Source: Pseudogracilibacillus sp037072025 (GTDB taxonomy: Bacteria; Bacillota; Bacilli; Bacillales; Amphibacillaceae). From it: 64,000 nucleotides of DNA. Under the pieces are notes generated by a model that saw only the letters and a list, made by a program, of their open reading frames with translations, did no database searches and was not told where the DNA came from. The stretch covers positions 1 to 64,000 of the forward strand of contig NZ_JAXHDD010000022.1 of assembly GCF_037072025.1 (NCBI RefSeq), read 5' to 3'. Shown here one piece after another: positions 45,474 to 55,029 of this stretch (within the stretch, counting starts at the first letter, position 1; every line of letters starts with the position of its first letter). The translations under genes and the position numbers were made by a program.

Positions 45474-46112
45474 CTAAATTTTGTTATTATCTGCAAGTAT
45501 TTTCTCTATTTTTGTTGCCATAATATCTATTGCCACATGATTTTGTCCACCTTCCGGAATGATAATATCCGCATATCGCTTTGTGGGCTCTACAAATTGT
45601 AAGTGAGCTGGTCTTACATCGTTAATATATTGATTAATTACCGAATCAAGTGATCGACCACGTTCCTTTATATCTCGTAGCAATCTCCTGATAATTCTTA
45701 AGTCAGAGTCTGTATCAACAAATACTTTAATATCCATTAATTCAACTAGGCGCGGATCTTCCAAAATGAGAATTCCCTCTACAATAATGACTTGTTTCGG
45801 TTCTACCGTTATCACTTTATCTGAGCGGGTATGAAGTTTGTAATCGTAAACTGGTTTCCCTATTGGTTTAAGATCAATTAAATCTTTTAAATGCTGGATG
45901 AGTAAATCATTATCAAACGCTAGAGGATGATCGTAATTCGTCTTTAGTCTTTCTTCAAAGGACAGATCGCTTTGATCTTTATAATAAAAATCTTGCTCGA
46001 TGACAAGAATAGTTTTATCACGGAATTTTTTGCAAATTGAACGAGTTACTGAAGTTTTTCCACTGCCACTGCCTCCTGCAACTCCGATAACAACTGGTTT
46101 TTTTAAAGACAT
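45474..46112 (-). CDS. udk: Uridine kinase
   Basis: It phosphorylates uridine and cytidine in pyrimidine salvage. The 212-residue protein has the P-loop VIGVAGGSGSGKTS, EQDFYYKDQSDL, NYDHPLAFDNDLL, PVYDYKLHTRS and IIVEGILIL. RDIKERGRSLDSVINQYI and the end follow family pattern. ATG 46112 lies behind GGGAGCG; eight upstream codons overlap the ribosome binding site. Confidence 0.96.
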   Translation of the reverse strand: MSLKKPVVIGVAGGSGSGKTSVTRSICKKFRDKTILVIEQDFYYKDQSDLSFEERLKTNYDHPLAFDNDLLIQHLKDLIDLKPIGKPVYDYKLHTRSDKVITVEPKQVIIVEGILILEDPRLVELMDIKVFVDTDSDLRIIRRLLRDIKERGRSLDSVINQYINDVRPAHLQFVEPTKRYADIIIPEGGQNHVAIDIMATKIEKILADNNKI

Positions 46113-46231
46113 ATTTTCGCTCCCCTGTTCCTTCATTTTTCTCTTACTAAATCATACAGGATTAGACATAAATTTGCTAAATATATATGAGGACAGATTT
46201 ATTTCTGTTTTTATCCCTACACATATATGTG

Positions 46232-46260
46232 TTGTTTATAAAACATAAATTTGTTACTAT
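46232..46260 (+). promoter_or_regulatory. Promoter of glpD
   Basis: TTGTTT (46232-46237) and TACTAT (46255-46260) with a 17-base spacer. Confidence 0.6.
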
Positions 46261-46293
46261 ATAGATAGGTTAATATATCTTGGATAGAGAATG

Positions 46294-46350
46294 GAGAAAC
46301 CGCAAACACTTACACCATCGAGTGCAAGTACGTTTTGTGGTTTTTTTATT
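46294..46350 (+). promoter_or_regulatory. GlpP-type leader terminator of glpD
   Basis: Between promoter and gene, AAACCGCAAA pairs with TTTTGTGGTTT, with an inner CACT/AGTG stem, followed by a run of seven T. In B. subtilis the glpD leader terminator is overcome by the antiterminator GlpP with glycerol-3-phosphate. The layout here is the same. Confidence 0.7.
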
Positions 46351-46423
46351 GGTTTATGAGAAATGATAAGTATAGGAATCAATATAAAGTCAATGTTACA
46401 AATACACGATTGGAGAGATAAAA

Positions 46424-48079
46424 ATGTCATTATTTTCAAGTCATTATCGAAATGATCGGTTTAAACAAATGAAACAAGAAAAATTAGACGTGCTAGTAAT
46501 CGGAGGCGGTATCACCGGAGCAGGGATTTCATTAGATGCCGTAACAAGAGGATTAAAAACCGCAGTTGTTGAAATGCAAGATTTTGCCTCTGGTACTTCC
46601 AGTCGCTCTACTAAATTGGTTCACGGTGGCTTACGCTACTTACAACAACTTCAAGTTAAATTAGTTGCTGAAGTCGGAAAGGAACGAGCGATTGTATATG
46701 AAAATGCTCCACATATTACAACACCCGAATGGATGATGTTGCCATTTTATAAAAATGGCACATTTGGCCCCCTTACAACAAATATCGGATTACGGGTCTA
46801 TGATTTCCTTGCTGGGGTAAAGAAAAGTGAACGTCGTAAAATGTTTAATTCTAAAGAGGCGATACAAAAAGAACCGCTTATAAAGAGGGAAGGTTTAAAA
46901 GGCGCCGGCTATTATGTTGAATATAAAACAGATGATGCTCGTCTAACTATTGAAGTATTGAAAAAAGCAATTGAACGTGGCGCCCATGCAATGAATTATG
47001 CTAAAGCAGTTGATTTGATTTATAATGCATCAGGTAAAGTTTGTGGCGCTAAAGTAAAAGATATGATTAGTGGGGAAATACATGAAATTTATGCAAAAAA
47101 AGTAATCAGTGCCAGTGGCCCGTGGATTGATGATTTACGAGAGATGGATCATTCTAAAGAAGGCAAAACGTTACACTTATCTAAAGGGGTCCACCTTGTC
47201 TTTTCTAAGAAAGTCTTCCCACTTAAACAAGCTATTTACTTTGATAGTCCGGACGGCAGAATGATTTTTGCAATTCCGCGTGACGATAAGACTTATGTAG
47301 GAACGACAGATACGTATTATGAGGGTAATATTGAAAACATCACCGCTACAACTGAAGACCGGGATTATATCTTAGACGCCATCCAATTCATATTTCCGTC
47401 ATTAAATATTCAAGCTGATGATGTTGAATCAAGCTGGGCGGGAGTAAGGGCTTTATTCTCAGACGGAGATAGTGAAAAACCGGGTGAAATTTCACGTAAG
47501 GAAGAAATTTTCATTTCTGAATCAGGTCTTATTTCTATCGCTGGCGGCAAGCTAACAGGCTATCGTAAAATGGCAGAAGAAGCTGTTAATACTGTAGTAG
47601 AACAATTAAAAGAAGAAGATGGCATTCTTTATTCAAGTTCCGTGACAAAACATTTACCTTTATCCGGTGGGAACGTCGGTGGTTCAAAAGGGTTTGAATA
47701 TTCTAAAAAACAAAAACTAACAGAAGGAAAGGCTTTAGGAATTCCGGAAACTATCGTTCGAAAACTAATTAATATGTATGGAGGAAATGTGGATACACTC
47801 TTTTCTATTTACCAAGAAAATATAGAAAAAGCTAAACAGGAACAGATTGATCCATTTGTTTTGGCAGAGCTGATATATAGTATCGATTATGAACTAACTT
47901 TTATGCCTGTAGATTTCTTTATTCGCCGCACAAGTGCCTTATTCTTTGATATTAATTGGGTGATGGACAATAAAACTCCTGTTATAAATTATATGGCTAA
48001 ATCATTACGATGGAATGTAGACCAGAAAAAAGAGTACAGTGAAGAGTTAGAGAGGGCTTTACATGAAGCTGCTATTTAA
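46424..48079 (+). CDS. glpD: Aerobic glycerol-3-phosphate dehydrogenase
   Basis: A membrane-associated FAD enzyme that oxidises glycerol-3-phosphate to dihydroxyacetone phosphate and passes electrons to quinone. The 551-residue protein has the FAD motif LVIGGGITGAGISLDAVTRG, then SGTSSRSTKLVHGGLRYLQQ, YVGTTDTYYEGNIE, SIAGGKLTGYRKMAEEAV and a DAO-C domain (YSIDYELTFMPVDFFIRRTS). Start ATG 46424 behind GGAGAG. glpF/glpK are not in the window. Confidence 0.96.
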   Translation: MSLFSSHYRNDRFKQMKQEKLDVLVIGGGITGAGISLDAVTRGLKTAVVEMQDFASGTSSRSTKLVHGGLRYLQQLQVKLVAEVGKERAIVYENAPHITTPEWMMLPFYKNGTFGPLTTNIGLRVYDFLAGVKKSERRKMFNSKEAIQKEPLIKREGLKGAGYYVEYKTDDARLTIEVLKKAIERGAHAMNYAKAVDLIYNASGKVCGAKVKDMISGEIHEIYAKKVISASGPWIDDLREMDHSKEGKTLHLSKGVHLVFSKKVFPLKQAIYFDSPDGRMIFAIPRDDKTYVGTTDTYYEGNIENITATTEDRDYILDAIQFIFPSLNIQADDVESSWAGVRALFSDGDSEKPGEISRKEEIFISESGLISIAGGKLTGYRKMAEEAVNTVVEQLKEEDGILYSSSVTKHLPLSGGNVGGSKGFEYSKKQKLTEGKALGIPETIVRKLINMYGGNVDTLFSIYQENIEKAKQEQIDPFVLAELIYSIDYELTFMPVDFFIRRTSALFFDINWVMDNKTPVINYMAKSLRWNVDQKKEYSEELERALHEAAI

Positions 48080-48100
48080 TTTAAAGTCAAATACCACCAA

Positions 48101-48141
48101 AGAGGCTTCTATTCGATTAGTAAATAGCAGCCTCTTCTTTA
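48101..48141 (+). terminator. Terminator after glpD
   Basis: AAGAGGCT-CTATT pairs with AATAG-AGCCTCTT, followed by CTTT. Confidence 0.8.
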
Positions 48142-48299
48142 AGAGGATGTTCAAAAAGTCCGGTAAAAATGACACTACGAATTTCTTCATTGGCTTGTTT
48201 CTCCGATACTCATGTATCTAAATGCATACATTTCGCTGCTCGAAACTTCGCCGCCTCGAACTTCTTGGTTCTTTTTAACCTCCCTTTTGAACACGCACT
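48142..48299. repeat. Dispersed ~160-bp repeat copy
   Basis: AGAGGATGTTCAAAAAGTCC begins it and CCTTTTGAACACGCACTT ends it. It is directly behind the glpD terminator. Confidence 0.9.
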
Positions 48300-48640
48300 T
48301 TAATTAATAATGTTTTTTGATCAAATTCAGTTACAATCGCATTTAGATCAAAATGTTATAATAATTTCGAGAATAACATTTTCTACGTTTTCCCATATAA
48401 CTATTTATCTCTCCCACCTCTTCCTAAAAGTAAAACCGTCTCTTCTGTATCGTGCACGATTTTCCTTGCTGCTTCTTTTAGTTAGGTTGGATTCATAATT
48501 ACTTATTACAAATGAAGATATTTTTGTTAAAAGTTAGAGTGAAAAGTCATTAAAAAAGAAGAATTACCAAGTATTTTAGTACATTATATCTACAGGGATA
48601 AAAAAAACACTATTAAAGAGATTCTAATTCTTTTCCAAAT
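48300..48640. other. Gene-free stretch between glpD and proS
   Basis: On the minus strand about 24 codons (EAARKIVHDTEETVLLLGR then GGRDK and stop, near 48400-48480) read like the end of a protein, but stops lie just upstream and no family is recognisable. Nothing else is seen. Confidence 0.25.
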
Positions 48641-48674
48641 AAAAAACAGACCCTCATAAGGATCTGTTTTTATC
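48640..48674 (-). terminator. Terminator of proS
   Basis: AAAAACAGATCC pairs with (GG)TCTGTTTTT, with a T-run on the minus strand. Confidence 0.75.
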
Positions 48675-50111
48675 TTAATATGCACGTGCCCAATACACCA
48701 TTTCGTTTGCTTCTTTCCCACAGCAAAAGCATTTGTCATCAATTTTTTCTTGTTCAAATAGAATACATCTAGAGGTCACTTGTAATTCCTCTTTTACTTT
48801 TTCCTCACATGCATCGTTTCCGCACCACATCGCTCTCATAAAACCTGGATTTGCTTCAAGTGCTTTTTCCATTTCTTCCATACTTTTAACGTCTGTCGTT
48901 TTTTTATTTCGGTGTGCTAATGCTTGATCATAAAGATTTTGTTGGATTTCATCTAAAAGAGCTGGTAGACGTTCTTCTAATTGATCCATGGAAACGAATT
49001 CTTTTTCATTTGTGTCACGACGAACGAGTACAACTTGATTTTTCTCGATATCCTTTGGTCCAATTTCAATTCGAACAGGATAACCTTTCATCTCACATTC
49101 ATTGAATTTCCAACCAGGCATTTTATCACTAGCATCGATATCCACACGAACAATATCAGCTAACTTATCACGTAAATTATACGCCTTATCCAAAACACCC
49201 TCTTTATGTTGAGCAATTGGTACAATCATTGCTTGGGTTGGTGCGATACGAGGTGGCACAACTAACCCACGATTATCTCCATGTACCATGATGAGTGCGC
49301 CCATGATACGTGTTGATAGACCCCAGGATGTTTGATGAACATACTGGCTTTTTCCTTCTTTATCTAAATACGTAATGTCAAAGGCTTCTGCAAAACCGGA
49401 ACCAAAATTATGTGATGTACCTGCTTGTAATGCTTTTCCGTCATGCATCATACACTCAATCGTAATCGTATATTCAGCACCAGCAAACTTCTCCATTTCT
49501 GTCTTTCGCCCTTTAATTACAGGGATTGCTAAATAGTTTTCCGCAATATCTGCATATACATCAAGCATTTGAGCTGTTTCTTTTGCCGCTTCTTCGTTTG
49601 TCGCATGTGCGGTGTGCCCTTCTTGCCAATGGAACTCCGATGATCTAAGGAATGGCCTCGTTGTTTTTTCCCAACGTACCACATTCGCCCATTGGTTATA
49701 TAATTTTGGTAAATCCCGATACGAATGAATATTCTCCGAGTAGTAATCACAGAAAAGCACCTCAGATGTTGGTCGAATTGCGAGCCTTTCAGCAAGTTCT
49801 TCATCTCCACCATGCGTTACCCAAGCTACCTCGGGAGCAAACCCTTCCACATGATCTTTTTCTTTTTGCAGGAGACTTTCAGGAATAAATAGTGGAAAAG
49901 CTACATTTGAATGACCTGTCTCTTTAATTTTCCAGTCTAATGCATCACGGACGTTTTCCCAAATTGCAAAACCATATGGCTTCATGATCATCGTCCCGCG
50001 AACCATTCCGTAATCCACTAATTCCGCTTGTTTTACAACATCGGTATACCACTGTGCGAAATCTTCTTCCATCGCAGTTATTTTTTCGACGAATTGTTTG
50101 TTTTTACCCAT
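48675..50111 (-). CDS. proS: Prolyl-tRNA synthetase, archaeal/eukaryote-like type
   Basis: A class II aminoacyl-tRNA synthetase of 478 residues. The motifs GTMIMKPYGFAIWENVRD, HSNVAFPLFIPESLL-like HSNVAFPLFIPESL, TRPFLRSSEFHWQEGHTAHA (motif 2) and HGDNRGLVVPPRIAP (motif 3) are present. It lacks the bacterial insertion domain and ends with the zinc-like region DKCFCCGKEANEMVYWARAY, so it belongs to the short archaeal/eukaryotic type (ProS type 3). ATG 50111 is behind GAGGTG. Expression should depend on uncharged tRNA-Pro through the upstream T-box. Confidence 0.95.
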   Translation of the reverse strand: MGKNKQFVEKITAMEEDFAQWYTDVVKQAELVDYGMVRGTMIMKPYGFAIWENVRDALDWKIKETGHSNVAFPLFIPESLLQKEKDHVEGFAPEVAWVTHGGDEELAERLAIRPTSEVLFCDYYSENIHSYRDLPKLYNQWANVVRWEKTTRPFLRSSEFHWQEGHTAHATNEEAAKETAQMLDVYADIAENYLAIPVIKGRKTEMEKFAGAEYTITIECMMHDGKALQAGTSHNFGSGFAEAFDITYLDKEGKSQYVHQTSWGLSTRIMGALIMVHGDNRGLVVPPRIAPTQAMIVPIAQHKEGVLDKAYNLRDKLADIVRVDIDASDKMPGWKFNECEMKGYPVRIEIGPKDIEKNQVVLVRRDTNEKEFVSMDQLEERLPALLDEIQQNLYDQALAHRNKKTTDVKSMEEMEKALEANPGFMRAMWCGNDACEEKVKEELQVTSRCILFEQEKIDDKCFCCGKEANEMVYWARAY

Positions 50112-50154
50112 TACGAACACCTCACGTGTAATTAATTATTCTCAAAAACGCATA

Positions 50155-50420
50155 AAAATATCCTCGTTATCCGATAAGGGACCGAGGTTTGGTGGTACCA
50201 CCCTTGTTTACATTTAAAATTCACAAATATACACTCTTCAAGATAACGGTTTTAAACCGTGCATATCTTATGTAATCCAATGATTCATTAGATCCGTTCG
50301 ATAGCAAACTCGGGTAGGCAGGTTCTAACTTACATCTTTGGAAATTCCCATCCCCATTTCCTTTCTGAAAAAGATTATAAGTTATACTATTCCTCTTCAT
50401 CGTTTTATGACTATATATAA
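50155..50420 (-). promoter_or_regulatory. T-box leader of proS (specifier CCT, proline)
   Basis: The T-box AAGGGTGGTACCACC lies near 50190-50210, followed by the terminator stem CCTCGGTCCC/CCTCGTT-type CCTCG..CGAGG at 50161-50188. Upstream, AGTTAGAACCTGCCTACC shows GAA followed by CCT, a proline specifier codon. This fits the gene it controls. Confidence 0.85.
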
Positions 50421-50460
50421 TGTTAATATATATGTTGAATTTCATAAAGTCAAGCAGGTA

Positions 50461-50496
50461 AAAAAGAAAGCGTCAAAGAACTAACTTTGACGTTAA
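50461..50496 (-). terminator. Terminator behind a gene remnant
   Basis: AACGTCAAAG pairs with CTTTGACGCTT across a 6-base loop, with a T-run after it on the minus strand. Confidence 0.75.
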
Positions 50497-50689
50497 CCAT
50501 AAGCATTTTCTTGTTTAATTTTCTCCAAATGTTTTACGGTTGGCGTTAAATTGACCAAAAAGTATGCCCAAGCCTTTCGATATAATGCTTTGGATAAAGT
50601 GCCTCACGATCTATCCGTTTAACATACGGCATTAAGTAAGTGTCAATAATTTCATTGATACCGACTTGTTCGCCTGCTTTATCGTTCAT
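50493..50689 (-). pseudogene. Short gene remnant, possibly of an acyl-CoA dehydrogenase
   Basis: From ATG 50689 (behind GGTGGTGGTGA) the frame reads INEIIDTYLMPYVKRIDREA then LYPKHYIERLG before a stop. After a frameshift it continues AYFLVNLTPTVKHLEKIKQE to the stop at 50493. The I(D)xREAxYPKxYxxxLG pattern resembles the N-terminus of some acyl-CoA dehydrogenases. It keeps a ribosome binding site and a terminator but no full domain. Confidence 0.35.
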
Positions 50690-50909
50690 TGTCACCACCA
50701 CCTACTTTTTTCAATCGTTATTCTTTCCTAACGACAAAATCCAAACCTTATACGTTTGATAAAACGCTTAGATGGCTGGCTTGATAAATCGCTCTTACTT
50801 GAAAAATAGCAACCAAACTAGATCAAAACAATTGTTTTATCTTTAAGATAATCTAAAAAGGTGGAAAATTGTGAGTATTTCCACGCTTCTTTAAATCTAA
50901 GAGAAAGGA

Positions 50910-50960
50910 AAAAAACGGATTCAAATTCGCTTAAAGTCAGCTATCCTGAACCCGTTTTAG
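50910..50960 (-). terminator. Terminator of the 62-residue membrane gene
   Basis: ACGGGTTCA pairs with TGAATCCGT on the minus strand and seven T follow. Confidence 0.7.
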
Positions 50961-50964
50961 ATAA

Positions 50965-51153
50965 TCATTCATTTTTTGTTTTTTTTTGGATTTTGATAAA
51001 TTCCAAATAAAGAATTAAAAAAACAATAGGGGTAATTATAAAGAAAGTAATAACATAGGTGTATATTTTCTCCTTATCAGTAATGTACATACTCGTATAA
51101 TACGCAACTGAAATTAAAATAATTAGATAAATAATGTATCTTAAATACTTCAT
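50965..51153 (-). CDS. Small two-helix membrane protein, possible immunity protein
   Basis: A 62-residue protein with two membrane helices (YIIYLIILISVAYYTSMYI; VITFFIITPIVFLILYLEFI) and a basic tail (KIQKKTKNE). ATG 51153 lies 11 bases behind GAGGAG. The ribosome binding site overlaps the stop codon of the secreted-toxin-like pseudogene at 51169-52043, so the two were probably one operon and this may be its immunity protein (inference). Family not recognised. Confidence 0.65.
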   Translation of the reverse strand: MKYLRYIIYLIILISVAYYTSMYITDKEKIYTYVITFFIITPIVFLILYLEFIKIQKKTKNE

Positions 51154-51168
51154 TTTAAATTAAACTCC

Positions 51169-52043
51169 TCACTTTGTTATATCAATCCACCCATTATTTC
51201 TATACCAATCTTTGGAATCTATAACCCTAGCTAGGGCTACACCAACATCTAAATAATCTAAGGGCAACATAAATAGCACTAGAAATTACTGTTACTATAG
51301 CTACCCCTCTAACTGACTTTATTTTTAATTTTTTCGCTTGAGCAGTAGCTACCCTAGATAAATTCTTTGCGACTACTTTCTTGCCTTTCTTTTTAATATA
51401 GCTTTTAAGTGCACTAACACCGCCACCAACAACCCCACTAATCGCTACATTAAATACGGCTCCAGCAAGATTAACACCAACTCTTATTTTACCCTTTTCC
51501 TTTTAGCTACGTATGCTTTATTTGAACCAAAAATCAACTTTTTCGTCCTGGAAAGAAGTGCTATTTCTTCAGATTCGAGTTTTTCTACATAAGCTTCTTC
51601 TAGGTTTTCCTGAGTAGCCTCTAAATCATTAAATGTTTCAGAATCGCTATCAAAAATATCAATAAGTGCTTCCTCTAACAATTCAACTTCTTCCGTACCA
51701 GAAGTTGCTGCTACTTATTCAATAACTTGTAGAAATTCATCCTTTTCCTCTTTGTCCATTTTTGCTATGTCTAAATCATTAACAGCAGCCTCAAAATCAA
51801 AATTCTCATCCAAAATCTCAGTATTAAATTTACCAGCATTTTCATCCGTATTTATTCCAAATTCTTCAAGTTCATCTTCACTCATTTTTTCTAAGTCATC
51901 AAAAGTAAGATCTTCTAAAGGTAATTCATCATTAAAAAATCCCTCTTCAAAATCATCAAAAGAAGTTAATGCATCACCCCTAACTAATAGCTAGCGGTTC
52001 TGTAATAGTTGAAACTAAAAAAATAATAGCATGAATTATATAT
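51169..52043 (-). pseudogene. Broken secreted bacteriocin-like toxin precursor
   Basis: A signal-peptide-like stretch (AIIFLVSTITEPLAIS) near 52010 is followed in another frame by a long acidic region (TSFDDFEEGFFNDELPLEDL; KMSEDELEEFGINTDENAG), one in-frame TAA near 51717, then LEEALIDIFDSDSETFNDLE. After a frameshift near 51485 comes a basic, glycine-rich hydrophobic region (AVFNVAISGVVGGGVSALKS). A further frameshift near 51245 leads to LDYLDVGVALARVIDSKDWY and NNGWIDITK with the stop at 51169. Acidic leader plus hydrophobic basic C-terminus suits a secreted toxin precursor. No family name is certain. Confidence 0.6.
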
Positions 52044-52175
52044 TAACTAAAAACTATTGGCTACACTATTTTTACGACAATGTTCGACATAGTGATAATT
52101 ATCTCTTTCACTTAGTTCTATATGCCATGCGTCGATTCTTGTATTATAATTAAAACCATTAAAGGAGTTTTTTTG

Positions 52176-52301
52176 GTGGAACAAGTTGCAATGTTTGCAG
52201 TATTGATTGCTATGACTTCTTTATTCTTAGCGGTCGGAACTCTTATAGTTAGTTTACTTAAGTCTGGATTGAAAGTAGGATTTTCTTTAAATCAAAATTA
52301 A
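52176..52301 (+). CDS. 41-residue hydrophobic peptide
   Basis: GTG 52176 lies eight bases behind AAAGGAG and the frame encodes VAMFAVLIAMTSLFLAVGTL then IVSLLKSGLKVG, one membrane helix with a basic end. Size and pattern recall holin-like type I toxins, but the match is weak. After the stop another frame continues with SLGLMGVYAVCITTFLVLVN, so it may be the front half of a broken two-helix protein. Confidence 0.4.
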   Translation: MEQVAMFAVLIAMTSLFLAVGTLIVSLLKSGLKVGFSLNQN

Positions 52302-52593
52302 GTAAAATATCACTTGGATTAATGGGAGTTTATGCAGTTTGTATTACAACATTTTTAGTGTTAGTAAATTAGTTTTAAATACAGTTACCATTGGGTTACA
52401 AGTTACATGGTTTTTCTCTATTATTCAAAAGCAATTAATGCGTATAAATGGTTAGTCCCCAAAAAGGAAGTTTTCTAAAAAGGGGAATTCAAAAAACACA
52501 ATATATAGTAACTATTTTACTGTTTCAATACCATATATAGTATAAAAAATGAATGAATGACCTTTTTGGGAGTGAACCGTATAAATTAGTTTT

Positions 52594-52642
52594 CAAAAAG
52601 AATCCATTTTGACCATTTTCTTTTATCAATGCGGATTCTTTT
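52594..52642 (+). terminator. Terminator-like hairpin
   Basis: AAAAGAATCC pairs with GGATTCTTTTTT. The stretch 52302-52832 otherwise holds only decayed hydrophobic coding remains up to about 52460. Confidence 0.65.
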
Positions 52643-52788
52643 TTGATTTTATAATATTAACTACCGATTTATAGCAAAAACGACATGCTCCACCCCGCCC
52701 AAAGTGTGGTTACTGTTGCAAATTTATACAAGCACGGCTCAAAATAACAGTTATTTTTCGATCTACCAATGCATGAGCATCTAACCAA

Positions 52789-52832
52789 AAAACTGCTTGA
52801 ATTGATCAACATAATCAATTCAAGCAGTTGTA
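52789..52832 (-). terminator. Terminator of serA
   Basis: AACTGCTTGAATTGAT pairs with ATCAATTCAAGCAGTT around a short loop; it lies just after the serA stop. Confidence 0.85.
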
Positions 52833-54416
52833 TTATAAATCTACAGTTGTAACACGATCGAATCCTTCCATAGATCGGATTTGAGCCAATTCATCTTTTG
52901 TTAAAGGGCGATCAATCGTAAGCATCATAATCGCATTTCCACCAATATGTTTACGTCCAACTTGCATTGTAGCAATATTTACATCATTTTCTGCAAGTAA
53001 GTTACCGACACGACCGATTGCACCAGGCTGGTCAACATGGTGAACGAACACTAAGTGACCTTCAGGAATAACGTCCATACTGTAATCATCCACTTTTACA
53101 ATACGTGCGCCTAGACCATTTAATAATGTTCCAGATACTCTTTGTTTTTTGGATTTTGTAATTATTTCAACTGTAATTAAATTTGTAAAACCTCGAGCTG
53201 CGGATGTTTTCTTTTCATGTACCGTAATGCCTTTTCGTTCAGCTAGATAAGAAGCATTCACATTGTTAACATGTGTTCCTAAATAGCGACTTAATAAACC
53301 CTTTAATGTGTTCTGAGTAAGTGGGGCAATTTCGAGTGCTGTTAAATCTCCGGCATAATTAATGTTAATTTCTTCAATAGCTTCTTCTGCAAGATGAGCT
53401 AAAAACAGACCCAGCTTTTCAGACAAGTAAAAATATGGTTCAATTTTACGCATTACTTCTCTTGGTACAGAAGGTATATTAACCGGGTTCCTTGCAAGCC
53501 CGCCAGACAGAATACGTACTACGTCATGACTGACATCAATGGCAACATTTTCTTGCGCCTCAATCGTGCTAGCTCCTAGATGAGGAGTTGCAATTACTTC
53601 ATTTAATTCAAGCACTTTATGGTCAATGGCAGGCTCTTCTTCAAAAACGTCAAGTGCCGCACCAGCTACTTTTCCATTAACGATTGCTTCATAAAGATCA
53701 TCTTCATTAATAATACCGCCTCGTGCACAGTTTATGACACGAACACCGTCTTTCATTTTTGCAAAGGCTTCTTTATTAATAATATGGCGTGTTTCTTTTA
53801 GGAGCGGTGTATGAACAGTTATAAAGTCTCCAGCTTCTAACACCTCGTCCAATGTACCGTAACCAATTCCCATAGCTTCCGCTTTTTCTTTTGAAAAGAA
53901 CGGATCATAGGCAATAACATTCATTCTTTGACCTTTTGCGCGCCGTGCAACCTCTGCCCCAATTCTTCCAAGTCCAACAATTCCAAGTGTTTTATCACGT
54001 AATTCGATACCGACATGCGATTTACGATCCCACTTTTTGTTTTTGATGGACATATATGCTTGTGGAATATTTCTCGCTAATGCCATAATCATTGCCATCG
54101 TATGCTCTGCAGCAGAGTTTGTATTTCCATCTGGTGCATTTACGACGATAATCCCATTTTCTGTCGCAGCGTCTAGATCAATGTTATCGACGCCCACACC
54201 AGCTCGACCAATCACCTTTAAGTTATGTCCTTTTTCAATCACTTCGCGAGTTACTTGTGTTTGACTGCGAACTAATAAACCATCGAAATTACCAATCTTA
54301 TTTAGTAGTTCTTCCGGTGAAAGACCTGTATCAATTTCTACTTCGATGTTGTCAGCTTCTCGTAATGGAAAAATACCATCCTCACTTAGTGGATCACTAA
54401 TTAATATTTTAAAAGC
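52833..54416 (-). CDS. serA: D-3-phosphoglycerate dehydrogenase
   Basis: First enzyme of serine synthesis, NAD-dependent. The 527-residue long-type protein has AFKILISDPLSEDGIFPL, the NAD motif LGIVGLGRIGAEVARRA near 150, RGGIINEDDLYEA, and ATPHLGASTIEAQENVA with the catalytic histidine near 280. An intervening ASB domain precedes a C-terminal ACT domain (HHVDQPGAIGRVGNLLAEND). ATG 54416 follows GAGGAGGAG; 22 upstream codons are not supported. Control by a serine T-box is likely. Confidence 0.96.
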   Translation of the reverse strand, partial: AFKILISDPLSEDGIFPLREADNIEVEIDTGLSPEELLNKIGNFDGLLVRSQTQVTREVIEKGHNLKVIGRAGVGVDNIDLDAATENGIIVVNAPDGNTNSAAEHTMAMIMALARNIPQAYMSIKNKKWDRKSHVGIELRDKTLGIVGLGRIGAEVARRAKGQRMNVIAYDPFFSKEKAEAMGIGYGTLDEVLEAGDFITVHTPLLKETRHIINKEAFAKMKDGVRVINCARGGIINEDDLYEAIVNGKVAGAALDVFEEEPAIDHKVLELNEVIATPHLGASTIEAQENVAIDVSHDVVRILSGGLARNPVNIPSVPREVMRKIEPYFYLSEKLGLFLAHLAEEAIEEININYAGDLTALEIAPLTQNTLKGLLSRYLGTHVNNVNASYLAERKGITVHEKKTSAARGFTNLITVEIITKSKKQRVSGTLLNGLGARIVKVDDYSMDVIPEGHLVFVHHVDQPGAIGRVGNLLAENDVNIATMQVGRKHIGGNAIMMLTIDRPLTKDELAQIRSMEGFDRVTTVDL

Positions 54417-54659
54417 CATTTTTCTCCTCCTCATTCCTCTGGGGTCTAAATATAGTTTAAGCCGTTTTGGCGAAATATGCATATGCTGTTGGGTTACCCC
54501 TTGCCCACACTTGATAACTTGTCTAAGCTTTTTTTATCAATTTCAAACATACTAAATACTTTCTACATATCAACTGGTTTCAATATCCCCTATGAGTTTA
54601 GAATCCGTAATGGTTCATCTTGATGCACAGCTCCTTTTATAATGGTAAATCATTAATAA

Positions 54660-54890
54660 AAATAAAAAAACTTTCCACCCCTAAATATGTAAGGGGCGAA
54701 AAGGTATTTTTCCGCGGTACCACCCTTGTTCACTGCAAAAATAAACAGTCTTCGTTGGTTACGTGTTTAACGCACACATACGTACGAATCTACTCACGTT
54801 CAATTCGTCTATTCAGTAAGGGCTATTTATTATCTTAAGCACTAGTTTCCACCAACCACTAGCTCTCTAACTGTCTTAAAAATAATAAAC
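54660..54890 (-). promoter_or_regulatory. T-box leader of serA (specifier probably AGC, serine)
   Basis: AAGGGTGGTACCGCGG lies at about 54713-54730, and the terminator CGCCCCTTAC / GTAGGGGTGG-type CCCCTTAC..TAGGGG follows. Upstream, AGAGAGCTAGTGGTTGGTGG and the S-turn sequence GAACGTGAGTAG are typical. AATAGCCCTTACTGAATAG aligns with the specifier region and offers AGC as the codon; the usual GAA before it is AAT, so the assignment is moderate. Confidence 0.82.
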
Positions 54891-55029
54891 GTATCTTCTT
54901 CATTATAATTTTAATATTGTTAATTTACCTCTTTATCATAGCAAATTAGCTTCAATTGTCAACATTTTTAGACAACAAATTTTGACAAGTTTTTGTCTGA
55001 TATTTTCCAAAACTTTATTTCTTTACTGC

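Noticed and set aside
50221..50445. A 74-codon ORF upstream of proS
   Set aside because: It coincides with the stems of the proS T-box leader.
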